In this document: piece by piece, positions 43,599 through 54,063 of the stretch
Numbering within the stretch: position 1 is the first letter of the stretch
How the letters are laid out: each line of letters opens with the position of its first letter
Origin: Halioglobus sp.
GTDB lineage: Bacteria > Pseudomonadota > Gammaproteobacteria > Pseudomonadales > Halieaceae
Direction: 5' to 3'
DNA: 64,000 nucleotides
Assembly: GCA_013214285.1 (NCBI GenBank)
Contig: JABSPW010000003.1
Location: 1-64,000, forward strand
Program-made: the position numbers and the translations under genes
Notes under the pieces: model-generated
Database searches by the model: none
Told to the model about the DNA's origin: nothing
What the model saw: only the letters and a program-made list of their open reading frames with translations

Positions 43599-46316
43599 CT
43601 AGTGCGCCTCATCCCAATTATCACCGGCCCCAGCCTCCACTAGCAGCGGAATCGATAGCTCAGCCGCTCCTGACATCAGCCTACAGATCTGTTCCATCGC
43701 CGTAGACAAGTTCTGTCGCGCCACCTCGAAGACCAACTCGTCATGTACCTGCATGATCATGCGGACATCGGCCTCATTCTTCTTCAACCACGCATCCACC
43801 GATAACATCGCCTTTTTGATAATATCTGCTGCTGTACCTTGCATCGGAGCATTAATTGCAGTGCGCTCTGCCGCCTGCACGCGCATCTTGTTGCGCGAAT
43901 TGATCTCGGGTAGATAGAGTCTCCGGCCAAACAGCGTCTCCACGTAACCCTGCTCTTTCGCCAATGCTCGGGTGCGATCCATATAATCGGCTACCCCAGG
44001 ATAGCGCTCGAAATAGCGATCAATATACCCTTGAGCCTCGTTACGGCCAAGATGCAGTTGTTTCGCCAGGCCAAAAGCGGACATGCCGTAAATGAGACCA
44101 AAGTTGATGGCTTTGGCTTTGCGGCGTTGCTCACCGGAAACCGAACCTAGAGGAACTTCAAACACCTCCGCCGCAGTGGCAGCATGGACATCGCGGCCCT
44201 CATCGAAGGCTGTTAGCAATCCCTTATCACCCGAAAGGTGTGCCATGATCCGCAACTCTATCTGAGAGTAATCTGCCGCAACGATGCTATACCCCTGGGG
44301 AGCGATAAAGGCCTGTCGGATGCGTCGACCCTCCTCCGTACGAATCGGGATGTTCTGCAGGTTGGGGTCCGCAGAGGAAAGACGCCCAGTGGCTGCTACG
44401 GCCTGGTGATAAGACGTGTGCACCCGGCCTGTCTCCGTGTTGATCATCTCCGGCAACTTGTCTGTATAGGTAGACTTCAGTTTGCTCAGGCTGCGGTACT
44501 CCAGTAGAGCTTTCGGCAATGGATAATCCAGCGCGAGTTCAACCAGAACGTCCTCCGCTGTCGACGGTGCCCCTTTGGGTGTCTTCTTGACCACAGGCAA
44601 CTTGAGCGTCTCGAACAGGATGTGGCCCAACTGTTTCGGCGAGCTCAGGTTAAACTCCTGTCCTGCCAGTCTATACGCCTCAGCTTGTATTTGTTCTAAA
44701 CGCTGGCCGAGATCCTCGGATTGCGCAGCCAGCAACGCGCGCGAAATCAATGCGCCCTGGCGCTCGATGCGCGACAGCACCGGCACCAAAGGCACCTCAA
44801 TGTCTGTAAATACACGCGTCAATGCCCCCTGACCTTTTAGCCTCGGCCACAGTGCCTCATGCAACCGCAGGGTGATATCCGCATCTTCCGCAGCATAAGG
44901 TCCTGCCACTTCTAGCTCGATTGCGTTGAAACTGCGCTGCTTCGCTCCCTTGCCAGCAATATCTTCGAAGTGAATAGTCGGCTGCCCCAAATACTTCAGT
45001 GCCAAGCTGTCCATGTCGTGCCGCGTGGCGGTGGAGTCGAGCACGTAGGATTCGAGCATCGTATCGAAGCGAATACCACGCAAGGCGATGCCGTGGTTGG
45101 CCAATACACTGGCATCGTACTTGATGTTCTGACCCACCTTGGCTCGATTATCGTCCTCCAGCAACGGCTTCAAAGCAGTTAAGACCGCGTCACGACCGAG
45201 TTGCTGCGGAGCGCCCTCGTAGTCATGGGCCATCGGCACATAGGCCGCACGGCCTGCCTCTACGGCAAACGATACGCCAACAATCTGCGCGTCCATATAA
45301 TTGAGGCAGCTTGTCTCTGTATCAAACGCAAAGAGGTCGGCCTGTTCCAACTGCTCCAGCCAGGCATCGAAATCTGCCTGCTCTGTGATAATCTCATATT
45401 GCGACTGCACGTTAGTAGCGGTTGCCGGCGTCTTTCCGTCACCAGACAATTCCTCCAGCCAGGACTTAAACTCCAACTGGGTAAAGAGTTGCAGCAGCGT
45501 TGCCGTATCGGGTGCCGCGTTCTTGAGCGCGCGAGGCTCCAGTACCAGCGGCACATCAGTCTTAATCGTCGCCAGCAGGTAAGACAACTCGGCATTATCT
45601 TTTTCCCTTTGCAGTTTCGCCGCCAGCGTCTTAGCGCCCCGTAGCGACAGGTCAGCCACTTTATCCAGATTGTTATAAATAGTTTTTAAGTCACCGAGGC
45701 CCTGCAACAAGCCGAGCGCCGTTTTCTCCCCCACTCCGGCAACCCCGGGGATGTTATCTACTTTGTCGCCCATCAGCGCCAGAAAATCGACAATCAAAGA
45801 AGGCGGTATACCGAATTTCTCCTCCACACCGGCCTCGTCCATCAGCGTCTCCGTCATGGTGTTGACTAGCGTTGTGTGGGTATTCACCAGCTGTGCCATA
45901 TCCTTGTCACCCGTCGAGATAACGACCGACCGCCCCTGTTTGCTGCCCTGGTGCGCTAGGGTGCCAATAACGTCGTCCGCCTCCACGCCCGGCTCACAGA
46001 TAAACGGCAGGCCCATCGCCTTCACAATCGCGTGAATGGGCTCGATTTGCTCGCGCAGTTCGTCCGGCATGGGCGGCCGGTTCGCCTTGTATTGTGGGTA
46101 AATGTCGTCCCGGAAGGTCTTGCCTTTGGCATCGAAAACAACCGCTACCGGGCTACCGGGATAGTCCGCCACCAGGCGCCGTAGCATACTGATAACACCG
46201 CGCACCGCACCGGTATGGCGCCCGGCGGACGTAGTTAACATGGGCAAGGCATGGAACGCTCGGTAGACGTAGGATGACCCATCTACCAGCACCAGAGGCG
46301 GTTTATTTGAATCCAT
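43599..46316 (-). CDS. polA: DNA polymerase I PolA
   Basis: Repair and Okazaki-fragment-processing polymerase with three domains in 905 residues. The 5'-3' exonuclease is at 1-290 ([50 protein letters not shown]). The 3'-5' proofreading exonuclease is at about 320-510 ([13 protein letters not shown], with its Asp and Glu ligands intact). The polymerase follows ([15 protein letters not shown] near 680, [26 protein letters not shown] near 857). ATG 46316 is preferred because family members begin at this point. It converges on prsT. Confidence 0.98.
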   Translation of the reverse strand: MDSNKPPLVLVDGSSYVYRAFHALPMLTTSAGRHTGAVRGVISMLRRLVADYPGSPVAVVFDAKGKTFRDDIYPQYKANRPPMPDELREQIEPIHAIVKAMGLPFICEPGVEADDVIGTLAHQGSKQGRSVVISTGDKDMAQLVNTHTTLVNTMTETLMDEAGVEEKFGIPPSLIVDFLALMGDKVDNIPGVAGVGEKTALGLLQGLGDLKTIYNNLDKVADLSLRGAKTLAAKLQREKDNAELSYLLATIKTDVPLVLEPRALKNAAPDTATLLQLFTQLEFKSWLEELSGDGKTPATATNVQSQYEIITEQADFDAWLEQLEQADLFAFDTETSCLNYMDAQIVGVSFAVEAGRAAYVPMAHDYEGAPQQLGRDAVLTALKPLLEDDNRAKVGQNIKYDASVLANHGIALRGIRFDTMLESYVLDSTATRHDMDSLALKYLGQPTIHFEDIAGKGAKQRSFNAIELEVAGPYAAEDADITLRLHEALWPRLKGQGALTRVFTDIEVPLVPVLSRIERQGALISRALLAAQSEDLGQRLEQIQAEAYRLAGQEFNLSSPKQLGHILFETLKLPVVKKTPKGAPSTAEDVLVELALDYPLPKALLEYRSLSKLKSTYTDKLPEMINTETGRVHTSYHQAVAATGRLSSADPNLQNIPIRTEEGRRIRQAFIAPQGYSIVAADYSQIELRIMAHLSGDKGLLTAFDEGRDVHAATAAEVFEVPLGSVSGEQRRKAKAINFGLIYGMSAFGLAKQLHLGRNEAQGYIDRYFERYPGVADYMDRTRALAKEQGYVETLFGRRLYLPEINSRNKMRVQAAERTAINAPMQGTAADIIKKAMLSVDAWLKKNEADVRMIMQVHDELVFEVARQNLSTAMEQICRLMSGAAELSIPLLVEAGAGDNWDEAH

Positions 46317-46399
46317 TATAGAACTCACCCTTTCAGGAGGAGACAACGGGACGCCCAACTACGTGAGTAAGTATTCACTTTAGCGCGGCTTGAGTCGAC

Positions 46400-47044
46400 T
46401 CAATCATCCCACTGAGCGCGGGCGCTGCGGTATGTCGCCAGCATGTCAGTTTTGTCAAGAGGGGCTTTGAAAAAACCATGGTAATCGCCTCTAGGGTTTA
46501 TTAGTACCACATTAGAACTATGGTCCACGCCATACTCGTCAGCTGCGCCCGCCACCTTGCGGAAAGGTGTATTCAGTGCCGTCGCGAAGCGGTGGAGATC
46601 GAGAAATTCGCCGGTCACGCCGGTGAAGTCCTCGTTGAAATAGGGGACATAAGCAGCCAGCTGTTCCACCGTATCCCGTGCCGGGTCAACGGAGACCATC
46701 ACCACGCGGGTGTCCGCTTGCTCCTCCGGCGTCAGTTCACCAACAAACTGATCGAGAAAGGCCATGGTTGTCGGGCAGATATCGGGGCAATAGGTGAAGC
46801 CGAAAAATAGCAAGCTCCAATGGCCCTGCAACTGCTCCGGCCCGAACGGTAGGCCACGGTGGTCCAACAATTGGAACTGCCCGAGGTCGCGGGGCGTTGC
46901 GTGAAGATACAAACCATTCACTTTCATTTCAGCGGCCGACATGACAGGGGGCTGCATCATCCGGTAAGCAAAGCCGCCGACAACCGCGCCGATAAACAGA
47001 AGCAGAGCCGCCACCGTGAGACCAATATTGCGCGATTGGCTCAC
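46400..47044 (-). CDS. SCO1/SenC-family copper chaperone
   Basis: Assists assembly of the CuA site of cytochrome oxidase subunit II. The 214-residue protein has an N-terminal membrane anchor ([19 protein letters not shown]) and a thioredoxin-like periplasmic domain with the copper site [12 protein letters not shown] (CxxxC) and the conserved His of [10 protein letters not shown]. The start overlaps the end of ctaB by four bases. It is the last gene of the oxidase assembly cluster. Confidence 0.94.
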   Translation of the reverse strand: MSQSRNIGLTVAALLLFIGAVVGGFAYRMMQPPVMSAAEMKVNGLYLHATPRDLGQFQLLDHRGLPFGPEQLQGHWSLLFFGFTYCPDICPTTMAFLDQFVGELTPEEQADTRVVMVSVDPARDTVEQLAAYVPYFNEDFTGVTGEFLDLHRFATALNTPFRKVAGAADEYGVDHSSNVVLINPRGDYHGFFKAPLDKTDMLATYRSARAQWDD

Positions 47045-47940
47045 AGGGTATGCACCGGAAACAGGTAGTGATCAATCAGCATCACCACAAACAAGAGCAT
47101 CAGGTAGGTAATGGAGTACTTGAACGTTTTCATCGGCGCCTGGGGGTTTTTCCCGCGCATCAGCTCAATTGCCCAGTAAAGAAAGCCTCCTCCGAGCAGC
47201 AACGCACCTCCAAGGTACAGAGGTCCACTCATCCGGGTGGCATACGGTAGCAGAGTCACCAGTATCATCAGAATGGTGTATAACAAAATGTGCAGTTTGG
47301 TGAATGCCACACCGTGGGTCACTGGCAACATCGGAATCGCCACGGCGGCATACTCTTCCCGACGGTGAATGGCCAGTGCCCAGAAATGAGGTGGCGTCCA
47401 GGCAAAAATGATCAGCACCAGCAGCAAGGCGTGGCCATGAATCTGATCGGTGACTGCGGTCCAGCCGAGCAGCGGTGGGGCAGCACCGGCAAGGCCGCCG
47501 ATGACAATGTTTTGGGGCGTGGCGCGTTTCAGAAACAAAGTATACACGAACGCGTACCCCACCAGCGACGCCATGGTCAGCCAGGCGGTCAACAGGTTGA
47601 CCCAGCGGACCAGTACGAACAAGCCGACACCGGCCAATACTGCTGCAAATACGGTGGCCTGCAGGTTGTTGACGCGACCCTGGGCAATAGGCCGATTATG
47701 CGTGCGAGCCATTCTCTGATCCACTCGTTGGTCGATAAGGTGGTTTACAGTCGCCGCCGCGCCGGCGCACAAAGCGATACCCAGATTGCCAAGAAGCAGA
47801 ACATGCAACGGTACCATGCCTGGGACGGCCATAAACATGCCAATAATCGACGTGAGAATCATCAGTAGCACTACATTGGGCTTGGTCAGCTCAATGTAGT
47901 CACGCCATCCGGCGGCACCTGTCACGTGCAGTTCGGTCAT
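47041..47940 (-). CDS. ctaB: Protoheme IX farnesyltransferase (heme O synthase)
   Basis: UbiA-family membrane prenyltransferase that makes heme O from heme B for heme-copper oxidases. The 299-residue protein has about nine membrane helices. The two Asp-rich sites are [19 protein letters not shown] and the DxxxD-like loop before [20 protein letters not shown], and [13 protein letters not shown] is near the start. In related clusters ctaA (heme A synthase) sits just upstream; here the preceding gene ends 7 bases before and ctaA is missing. Confidence 0.95.
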   Translation of the reverse strand: MTELHVTGAAGWRDYIELTKPNVVLLMILTSIIGMFMAVPGMVPLHVLLLGNLGIALCAGAAATVNHLIDQRVDQRMARTHNRPIAQGRVNNLQATVFAAVLAGVGLFVLVRWVNLLTAWLTMASLVGYAFVYTLFLKRATPQNIVIGGLAGAAPPLLGWTAVTDQIHGHALLLVLIIFAWTPPHFWALAIHRREEYAAVAIPMLPVTHGVAFTKLHILLYTILMILVTLLPYATRMSGPLYLGGALLLGGGFLYWAIELMRGKNPQAPMKTFKYSITYLMLLFVVMLIDHYLFPVHTL

Positions 47941-47946
47941 ACTCCG

Positions 47947-48597
47947 CTAACCACCGGAGTTCTTCAGAAGGAACTTGAGATCCGCGATGACATCCTTGTA
48001 GGAGTCGTTCTGATTGTAAGACATCATCACCCACCCAGACGGGTCCACGAGATACCAGGTGCTAGCATCCGCTCCGTGCTCCGAAAACAGCGCAGCATAG
48101 CCATCAGCACTGGTAGTGAGCGCCTGCAATCGGCCGTGCTCGCTCTCAAGATAGTCTGCAAATCGCGCTGGCGCAGCCTCGCCATCACTGAGTTGTTGCA
48201 TCGCCAACCGTGTTTCTCCAATGCCCTCTTTACTGATATAAAGACGACGCAGCCGGTTGAAGTCCTTGCCCATTGCGGTCCGAATCTGACGCGTGACATA
48301 AAGGCTGTTTTCGCACTCTTTCGCGCAACGGCCATCCGCACCGGGGATCACCATCGTCCAACGGGGCGGCTGACTGGCATACCGGAATGGCTGACCAGAA
48401 ACATCGAACAATACCTGGTCGTCAATAGGGCGGGGGGGCTGCACCAGTGCGCCCTGATTGGCGGTACCCAGCGCACTTACCAGGTCCAGATCGCCCTTAA
48501 CAACAAAATACCATAGCCACGTTGATACAAGGATTATGGTGACGGGAATCCCCCCGATCAACAACAGTACCATTCGGTTGGTCGCATTTTCAGCCAT
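47947..48597 (-). CDS. Conserved oxidase-cluster membrane protein, unknown function
   Basis: A 216-residue protein with one N-terminal membrane helix (MVLLLIGGIPVTIILVSTWLWYF) and a soluble domain that looks thioredoxin-like: WTMVIPGADGRCAKECENSLYV places CxxxC where SCO proteins bind copper, and the end reads WYLVDPSGWVMMSYN. It occupies the position between SURF1 and the heme synthases where pseudomonads also carry an uncharacterised gene. A role in oxidase metallation is inferred. ATG 48597 was chosen because the frame above it lies in SURF1. Confidence 0.82.
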   Translation of the reverse strand: MAENATNRMVLLLIGGIPVTIILVSTWLWYFVVKGDLDLVSALGTANQGALVQPPRPIDDQVLFDVSGQPFRYASQPPRWTMVIPGADGRCAKECENSLYVTRQIRTAMGKDFNRLRRLYISKEGIGETRLAMQQLSDGEAAPARFADYLESEHGRLQALTTSADGYAALFSEHGADASTWYLVDPSGWVMMSYNQNDSYKDVIADLKFLLKNSGG

Positions 48598-48605
48598 TTT
48601 CAAGC

Positions 48606-49355
48606 CTATACCGCTCCGCCGCGTCGACTCAACCACTGACGCAGGTTGCTGCTGCGGAAAATGTACAGGATCGCCAACACAGCGGACATGGCAAACCACT
48701 GCACGGCATACCCAATGTGTTTTTCCGGCCCTGAATTAACAACCTTCCACTCTACGACAAGGGCGCCAGGTTCCCCAGCGTCGATACGTATCGGATAGGG
48801 AAAAAGCGCAGCTTCGCCCCCCAGTTCGGCGGCGAGTTTATCCATCTCCAACGCCTGCAGACGGCGCGGCCAGCCACTGGCGTATTTCTGTTCCGCTAGC
48901 AGGTAAGGTTTACCGGGCGCAACATATACCTGTCCGCGTATGGATACTGGCCCATCCACCGGTGGCACCTCAGGCAGCGACTGCCGCGACGGATCTGCGG
49001 CAATCCAGCCGCGGTTCACCAACGCCACTATGCCATCCTCAAGCTCAAACAGGCCCAGCACCTCGTTGCCGTAGCGCCCCTGCTGCATCTTGTTGTCGAG
49101 CAACAGGTATTGGTTGTCACGAAACCGACCGGAGAGCCGCACAGGCAAGTAAGCCAGGTCCTCGGCGCCGGCGCCAGCGAGGTCAGCCAGACGCGCTGCC
49201 TGCTGCGCCTGCTGCGCGTCGAAAGCACTGCGCAACGCAGCTTTTTCCTCAGCACGGTGGAGCTGCCAGAAACCCAGCCCAGCAAGCACCGGGACGCATA
49301 CCAACACAAACAGCGTGGTGCGCCATTCTGGTGTGAAGCGGAACTCAATAGACAT
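48606..49355 (-). CDS. SURF1-family oxidase assembly protein
   Basis: A 249-residue membrane protein with the SURF1 topology: one helix at each end (TTLFVLVCVPVLAGLGFWQL and YAVQWFAMSAVLAILYIFRS) around a soluble periplasmic domain. Family motifs are GFWQLHRAEEKAAL, LPVRLSGRF, LLLDNKMQQGRYGNEVLGLF, ALVNRGWIAAD and HIGYAVQWFAMS. SURF1 proteins help insert heme A into subunit I. Nine bases separate it from the next gene. Its transcript starts opposite the small DUF2909 gene. Confidence 0.94.
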   Translation of the reverse strand: MSIEFRFTPEWRTTLFVLVCVPVLAGLGFWQLHRAEEKAALRSAFDAQQAQQAARLADLAGAGAEDLAYLPVRLSGRFRDNQYLLLDNKMQQGRYGNEVLGLFELEDGIVALVNRGWIAADPSRQSLPEVPPVDGPVSIRGQVYVAPGKPYLLAEQKYASGWPRRLQALEMDKLAAELGGEAALFPYPIRIDAGEPGALVVEWKVVNSGPEKHIGYAVQWFAMSAVLAILYIFRSSNLRQWLSRRGGAV

Positions 49356-49436
49356 GACAACCAGGCCTCACACACCGCGCCAATCGTGAACTGTCTGGTC
49401 TATACTGCATGTCGTCAGTACTACGGGAGGAACCCA

Positions 49437-49688
49437 TTGCTAAAAGCCGCGATAGTCGTTTTCATGATCGCCCTCGTTGCGAGTCTCGGCAGTGGATTTT
49501 ACTATCTCATGACCGACCAGGGCGATAAAGCCAAGCGTCGCACCTTCCATTCCCTGGCAGTGCGCGTGACACTGGCCATCTGCCTTATGGCGCTCATCGT
49601 TTACGGCGTCGCCACAGGACAGCTGGGGCACGGTACTCCCTGGGACACAGGACCCCGCAAGGCCTCCGAGACCTCCGTAGCGCCCTAA
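49437..49688 (+). CDS. DUF2909 twin-transmembrane protein
   Basis: An 83-residue protein with two helices (AAIVVFMIALVASLGSGFYYLM and RVTLAICLMALIVYGVATGQ) joined by a short basic loop (KAKRRTFHSL). This matches DUF2909, a small protein found in oxidase clusters of gammaproteobacteria. The start is TTG 49437 with GGGAGG 6 bases upstream; no ATG is available near there. It is the only plus-strand gene inside the minus-strand oxidase cluster, lying between coxC and SURF1. Function unknown. Confidence 0.85.
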   Translation: MLKAAIVVFMIALVASLGSGFYYLMTDQGDKAKRRTFHSLAVRVTLAICLMALIVYGVATGQLGHGTPWDTGPRKASETSVAP

Positions 49689-49731
49689 CTACCGCCGTCC
49701 CTTTTTTACAGGCAGCAACAGAGACAAACTC

Positions 49732-50706
49732 TTACAGAATATAGACAAACAAGAAAAGGAACACCCAGACAACATCAACAAAGTGCCAATACCAACTGGA
49801 TGCCTCAAAGCCGAAGTGATCATCCGCCGTAAAGTGCCCCCCCATAACCGAACGCAGCAACTGGATCAGCAATAAGGTCATGCCCATCAGCACATGGAAG
49901 CCATGGAAGCCGGTCAGCATGAAGAAGGTAGACCCGTAAATCCCCGCGTTGAGCGTCAGGCCAAAATGGGCGTAGGCTTCGTAGTATTCCAAAGCCTGTA
50001 ACCCGAGGAAGACAATACCTAGCGCTACAGTGACCGTCAGCCACTTGTTGAATTTCTTCTTGTCGCCCTCAAGAATTCCTGTGTGGGCAAAGTGACAGGT
50101 CAAGCTGGACGTCAATAGAATCAACGTGTTCCAGAGCGGCAGCCACTTCCACCAGAACTCCGCATCACGGAAAGCCATACTGGTATGGGCACTGGTATAC
50201 GACCCGTTATTGGCCAAGGGCTGCGCCGCCGCGCCCCCCACAGCCTCCTGGGGGGTCTGCATCATAGGCCAAGCGAACTCGAAGCCATCCCAAAGCAGAC
50301 CGTTCATACGTCCCGCTTCTCCTTCGCCTGCAAGCCAAGGGCCCGCGAGCATGCGCACGTAGAAAAGCGCACCAAAAAACGCGAAGAAAAACATTACCTC
50401 AGAAAAAATGAACCAGAACATCCCGAGTACGTAGGATTTCTTCAGCTGAGCGCTGTTCATGCCCGCGATATTTTCCTTTATCGCGGTGCGAAACCAGCCA
50501 AACAGTACCGCCATGAAAAAGAATAACCCGAACAGAAAAATAGGCCAGGAGTACGTTTGCTCATCGGGATCGCCAAAGGTCATATCATTCATGATGCTGG
50601 CGGCGCCGAATATGCTGAGCATCAAGCCAATCGTGGCGCACACCGCCAATCTGCTCTTCTCCGGTACATAGTACTTTTCGTACTCGGTGGACGTCTGCGT
50701 CGTCAT
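49732..50706 (-). CDS. ctaE: Cytochrome c oxidase subunit III
   Basis: Membrane subunit of the aa3-type oxidase that stabilises subunit I and its proton uptake. The 324-residue protein has seven helices. Family features include YYVPEKSR at the start, FGWFRTAIKEN, MFWFIFSEVMFFFAFFGALFYVR, LLTSSLTCHFAH, LTLNAGIYGSTFFMLTGFHG and WYWHFVDVVWVFLFLFVYIL at the end. It carries a loop of about 40 residues after the third helix, as in pseudomonads. It follows cox11 on the same strand. Confidence 0.96.
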   Translation of the reverse strand: MTTQTSTEYEKYYVPEKSRLAVCATIGLMLSIFGAASIMNDMTFGDPDEQTYSWPIFLFGLFFFMAVLFGWFRTAIKENIAGMNSAQLKKSYVLGMFWFIFSEVMFFFAFFGALFYVRMLAGPWLAGEGEAGRMNGLLWDGFEFAWPMMQTPQEAVGGAAAQPLANNGSYTSAHTSMAFRDAEFWWKWLPLWNTLILLTSSLTCHFAHTGILEGDKKKFNKWLTVTVALGIVFLGLQALEYYEAYAHFGLTLNAGIYGSTFFMLTGFHGFHVLMGMTLLLIQLLRSVMGGHFTADDHFGFEASSWYWHFVDVVWVFLFLFVYIL

Positions 50707-50749
50707 GTTTTATCTCCGTCTATCGCAGCGGACTCGTGCACCCACAGCA

Positions 50750-51310
50750 TCATCGCGCAGCGACTGCGCCGCCCGATGTCTCCGTCACGTCAAAAATGGT
50801 ATACGCCAGAGTAATCGTCTTAATGTCTTGTGGGAGATCCTGGTCGACGATGAACTGCAATGGCAATTCGGCTGAACTATGCCCTTCCAGGGGTTGTCGG
50901 TTAAAACAGAAACACTCCGTCTTATGCAGGTAACTCGCCGCCCTGGCCGGTGAAACACTGGGTATGGCCTGGGCAACCATAGCGTCCGGGAGCGGATTAC
51001 GGGCGAGATATACAGTTTCATTCACCGCGCCCGGGTGCACGCGCATAACGCTTCGCCGTGGCGCAAACTCCCAGGGCATGCCTTCATTGTTCGTCGCAAT
51101 GAATTGGATCTTGACCTCTCGGGATTCATCCACCATGACGGGAACGGACGTGTAAGCCTGGCCGGCGGTCTTGCCGTTAATGCCCAATGCATCGCAGAGC
51201 ACGTCGTACAGCGGCACCATCACCACAAAAACAAATGCAAACATCGCGACGGCCACCGTTACCAGTTTGGCAACGGTATCCAGGGTGGGGTTGTCGCTAA
51301 TACGTAACAA
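50750..51310 (-). CDS. ctaG: Cytochrome c oxidase assembly protein Cox11/CtaG
   Basis: Copper chaperone for the CuB centre of subunit I. The protein has a single N-terminal helix (LVTVAVAMFAFVFVVMVPLYDVLC) with the GING(K)T segment after it. Its periplasmic Ig-like domain has KTECFCFNRQPLEG (the copper-binding CFCF motif) and the ending TITLAYTIFDV. The start is placed at TTG 51310: GAGG lies about 9 bases upstream and the gene then begins 12 bases after the coxA stop. The longer frame to 51403 would overlap coxA. Length from TTG is 186 residues, normal for Cox11. Confidence 0.92.
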   Translation of the reverse strand: MLRISDNPTLDTVAKLVTVAVAMFAFVFVVMVPLYDVLCDALGINGKTAGQAYTSVPVMVDESREVKIQFIATNNEGMPWEFAPRRSVMRVHPGAVNETVYLARNPLPDAMVAQAIPSVSPARAASYLHKTECFCFNRQPLEGHSSAELPLQFIVDQDLPQDIKTITLAYTIFDVTETSGGAVAAR

Positions 51311-51321
51311 CGCTGCTTGCC

Positions 51322-52905
51322 TCAACCATGCGCATGGACACCGGGACCCACCCTCGGGGGCTCTTCGAAGGTATGGTACGGGGCCGGTGTCGGTACAGTC
51401 CACTCCAGCCCCTCAGCACCATCCCAGACTTTTTCATCACTCACGGGCTCGCCAGCGACAATCGTAGCGATCACGTTGTACAGGAAGAGCAGCTGCGAAG
51501 CGCCATAAATAAAAGCGCCTATGCTGGACATCATGTTGAAGTCGGCAAACTGCAGTGCGTAATCTGGAATACGTCGCGGCATTCCCGCCAAACCGACAAA
51601 ATGCTGTGGAAAAAAGGTGAGGTTGAAGCCGATAAATGAAATCCAGAAGTGCGTCTTGCCCATGGCCTCGTTATACATGCGTCCACACCACTTGGGCAGC
51701 CAGAAATAGATCGCCGCCGTCATACTGAACACCGCGCCCGCTACCATCACATAGTGGAAATGGGCCACCACGAAGTAAGAATCATGGTACTGAAAATCCG
51801 CCGGAGCAATTGACAGCATGAGGCCGGTAAACCCACCGAGAGTGAACAACACCAAGAAACCCAAGCAAAACAACATCGGCGTCTCAAAGCTCAGTGCACC
51901 ACGCCACATGGTCGTGATCCAGTTGAAAACCTTCACTCCGGTAGGCACGGCGATGAGCATTGTGGCGTACATGAAAAACAGCTCCCCGGCAATCGGCATA
52001 CCGACCGTGTACATATGGTGTGCCCAGACGATGAACGACAGGAAAGCGATGGACGACGTTGCATACACCATGGAGTCATAGCCAAACAGTGGCTTCCGAG
52101 AAAACGCCGGGATAATTTGTGAAACCACACCAAAGGCTGGCAGAATAATGATATAGACCTCGGGGTGCCCGAAGAACCAGAAAATATGCTGGAACAAGAC
52201 CGGGTCACCGCCTCCAGCAGCAGAGAAGAAGCTGGTACCGAAATGAATATCCATCAGCATCATAGTCACCGCTCCGGCCAGTACCGGCATCACGGCCACT
52301 AGCAGAAACGCCGTTATCAAGCAAGTCCATACGAACAACGGCATCTTCATATAAGTCATGCCGGGAGCGCGCATATTCATCACTGTCGCGATGATGTTAA
52401 TGGATCCCATGATGGATGAAAGGCCCAGCACGTGTATTGAGAAAATAAAGAAGGTAACCGAGGGCGGCGCATAGGTCGTTGACAGTGGCGCATAAAAAGT
52501 CCAACCAAACGCAGGCGCACCCCCTTCCATAAACAGGGTAGATGCAAGCAGCAAAAAGGCCGGGGGCAAGATCCAAAAGCTCCAGTTATTCATCCGCGGC
52601 AGGGCCATGTCTGGCGCCCCTATCATCATCGGTATCAACCAGTTCGCCAAACCAACGAAAGAGGGCATGATCGCCCCAAAAACCATGATTAATCCATGCA
52701 ACGTCGTCATCTGGTTGAAAAATGCGGGCTCTACCAGCTGCATGCCAGGCTGAAATAGCTCTGCTCGAATGACCATGGCAAAAAAGCCACCCAGAAGAAA
52801 CATGGCAAAAGAGAACCACAAGTACATGGTTCCAATATCTTTGTGGTTAGTGGTGAAAAGCCACCGGCCGATGCCCTTCGCAGGACCGTGATGATGATCG
52901 CCCAT
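51322..52905 (-). CDS. ctaD: Cytochrome c oxidase subunit I
   Basis: Catalytic subunit with heme a and the heme a3-CuB site; pumps protons across the inner membrane. The 527-residue protein has twelve helices. Key segments are TTNHKDIGTMYLWF, the heme ligand region TTLHGLIMVFGAI, WFFGHPEVYIIILPAFG (CuB His-Glu-Tyr loop), VWAHHMYTVGM (CuB His pair) and YFVVAHFHYVMV (heme a3 and heme a ligands). It is preceded by coxB (12-base gap) and followed by cox11. Confidence 0.98.
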   Translation of the reverse strand: MGDHHHGPAKGIGRWLFTTNHKDIGTMYLWFSFAMFLLGGFFAMVIRAELFQPGMQLVEPAFFNQMTTLHGLIMVFGAIMPSFVGLANWLIPMMIGAPDMALPRMNNWSFWILPPAFLLLASTLFMEGGAPAFGWTFYAPLSTTYAPPSVTFFIFSIHVLGLSSIMGSINIIATVMNMRAPGMTYMKMPLFVWTCLITAFLLVAVMPVLAGAVTMMLMDIHFGTSFFSAAGGGDPVLFQHIFWFFGHPEVYIIILPAFGVVSQIIPAFSRKPLFGYDSMVYATSSIAFLSFIVWAHHMYTVGMPIAGELFFMYATMLIAVPTGVKVFNWITTMWRGALSFETPMLFCLGFLVLFTLGGFTGLMLSIAPADFQYHDSYFVVAHFHYVMVAGAVFSMTAAIYFWLPKWCGRMYNEAMGKTHFWISFIGFNLTFFPQHFVGLAGMPRRIPDYALQFADFNMMSSIGAFIYGASQLLFLYNVIATIVAGEPVSDEKVWDGAEGLEWTVPTPAPYHTFEEPPRVGPGVHAHG

Positions 52906-52917
52906 CGTTAAATCCTC

Positions 52918-54063
52918 CTATTGGCCTTTCTTGTGGTTGTAGACATCGATGGGCTGAACGAGGTCACCCATGTTATTGCCGAAACCATTGCGCTGGTATG
53001 TCACTACCGCTGCCATATCGACATCATTCAGCTGCTCACCAAAGGCCTGCATTGCTGTTCCCGGTACACCATTGATGGAGACTTCGAGATGCGGTCCAAC
53101 CGGGCCCGTCGCTATCGGACTACCGGCGATCGCATTGCCAAGACCACCTTCGCCATTGGCGCCATGGCAGGCCAGGCAATTACTGTCGTACACCGCCTTA
53201 CCTCGTTCCATCAAATCATCAAGCGAAAAAGTCTGCGCCATAAGGTCCTTGATCTCAGTCGCTTCGGCCTGCTTCTCGCCAAGCCACTCGGTGTATTCCT
53301 CCTGGCTCACAACATTGACCACGATCGGCATGAAGCCATGGCTTTTGCCGCATAGCTCAGCACACTGACCGCGATAGGTTCCCTCGATAGACGTCCGCGT
53401 CGTCACCTCGTTTATAAAACCGGGAATCGCGTCCCGCTTCACCGCCAATTGAGGCACCCACCAGGAGTGCAATACGTCGTTCGCAGTGATTAGAAAACGC
53501 ACCTTGGTATCAACCGGCAGAACCAGCGGCTCGTCCACTTCCAACAAATAGTTCTTACCTTTTTTTGCGGTATTGTAAATCTCACTCTGGGGTGTACGGA
53601 GGTTACTGAAGAAACTGACGTTTTCTCCCTCATCATTGATATATTCATACTTCCACTTCCATTGGTAACCGGTAACGATAACATCCAGGTCGGCCTCATC
53701 ATTGTCATAAATATCCAGCAAGGTCGTGGTTGCAGGAACGGCCATCACAACAAGAATCACGAAAGGCACTACGGTCCAGGCGATCTCTACCTTGGTGCTC
53801 TCATGAAACGTAGCCGGCGTCACGCCGCGTGATTTTCGATGATAGATGATGGAGTAGAACATGACACTGAACACGACAATGCCTATTACCACACAGATCC
53901 ACAGGATGATCATGTGCAGGTTGTAAATCTGCCGACCCACCTCGGTCACGCCAGGCGACATATTAATCGAACTTTCATCGCCCGCTGCCACGGCAATAAC
54001 GCTCATCAGCAACAGCACAGGTCCAAGCGCAAGCTTGCATAGCTGCTTCGCTATAAAAACCAT
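52918..54063 (-). CDS. ctaC: Cytochrome c oxidase subunit II with fused cytochrome c domain
   Basis: Binds cytochrome c and passes electrons to CuA. It begins with a signal peptide (LALGPVLLLMSVIAVAAG) and has two helices, then the cupredoxin domain with HSWWVPQLAVKRD and CAELCGKSHGFMP (CuA ligands). From about residue 280 it carries a c-type cytochrome domain (CLACHG, with PGTAMQAFG holding the axial Met), making a caa3-type enzyme. ATG 54063 is preferred over 54078 since GGAG lies 9 bases upstream. It is the first gene of the oxidase operon. Confidence 0.95.
   Translation of the reverse strand: MVFIAKQLCKLALGPVLLLMSVIAVAAGDESSINMSPGVTEVGRQIYNLHMIILWICVVIGIVVFSVMFYSIIYHRKSRGVTPATFHESTKVEIAWTVVPFVILVVMAVPATTTLLDIYDNDEADLDVIVTGYQWKWKYEYINDEGENVSFFSNLRTPQSEIYNTAKKGKNYLLEVDEPLVLPVDTKVRFLITANDVLHSWWVPQLAVKRDAIPGFINEVTTRTSIEGTYRGQCAELCGKSHGFMPIVVNVVSQEEYTEWLGEKQAEATEIKDLMAQTFSLDDLMERGKAVYDSNCLACHGANGEGGLGNAIAGSPIATGPVGPHLEVSINGVPGTAMQAFGEQLNDVDMAAVVTYQRNGFGNNMGDLVQPIDVYNHKKGQ

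Noticed and set aside
47290..47868. 192-codon plus-strand open frame
   Set aside because: Antisense to heme O synthase; His/Gln-rich mirror of membrane-helix codons, a common artefact.
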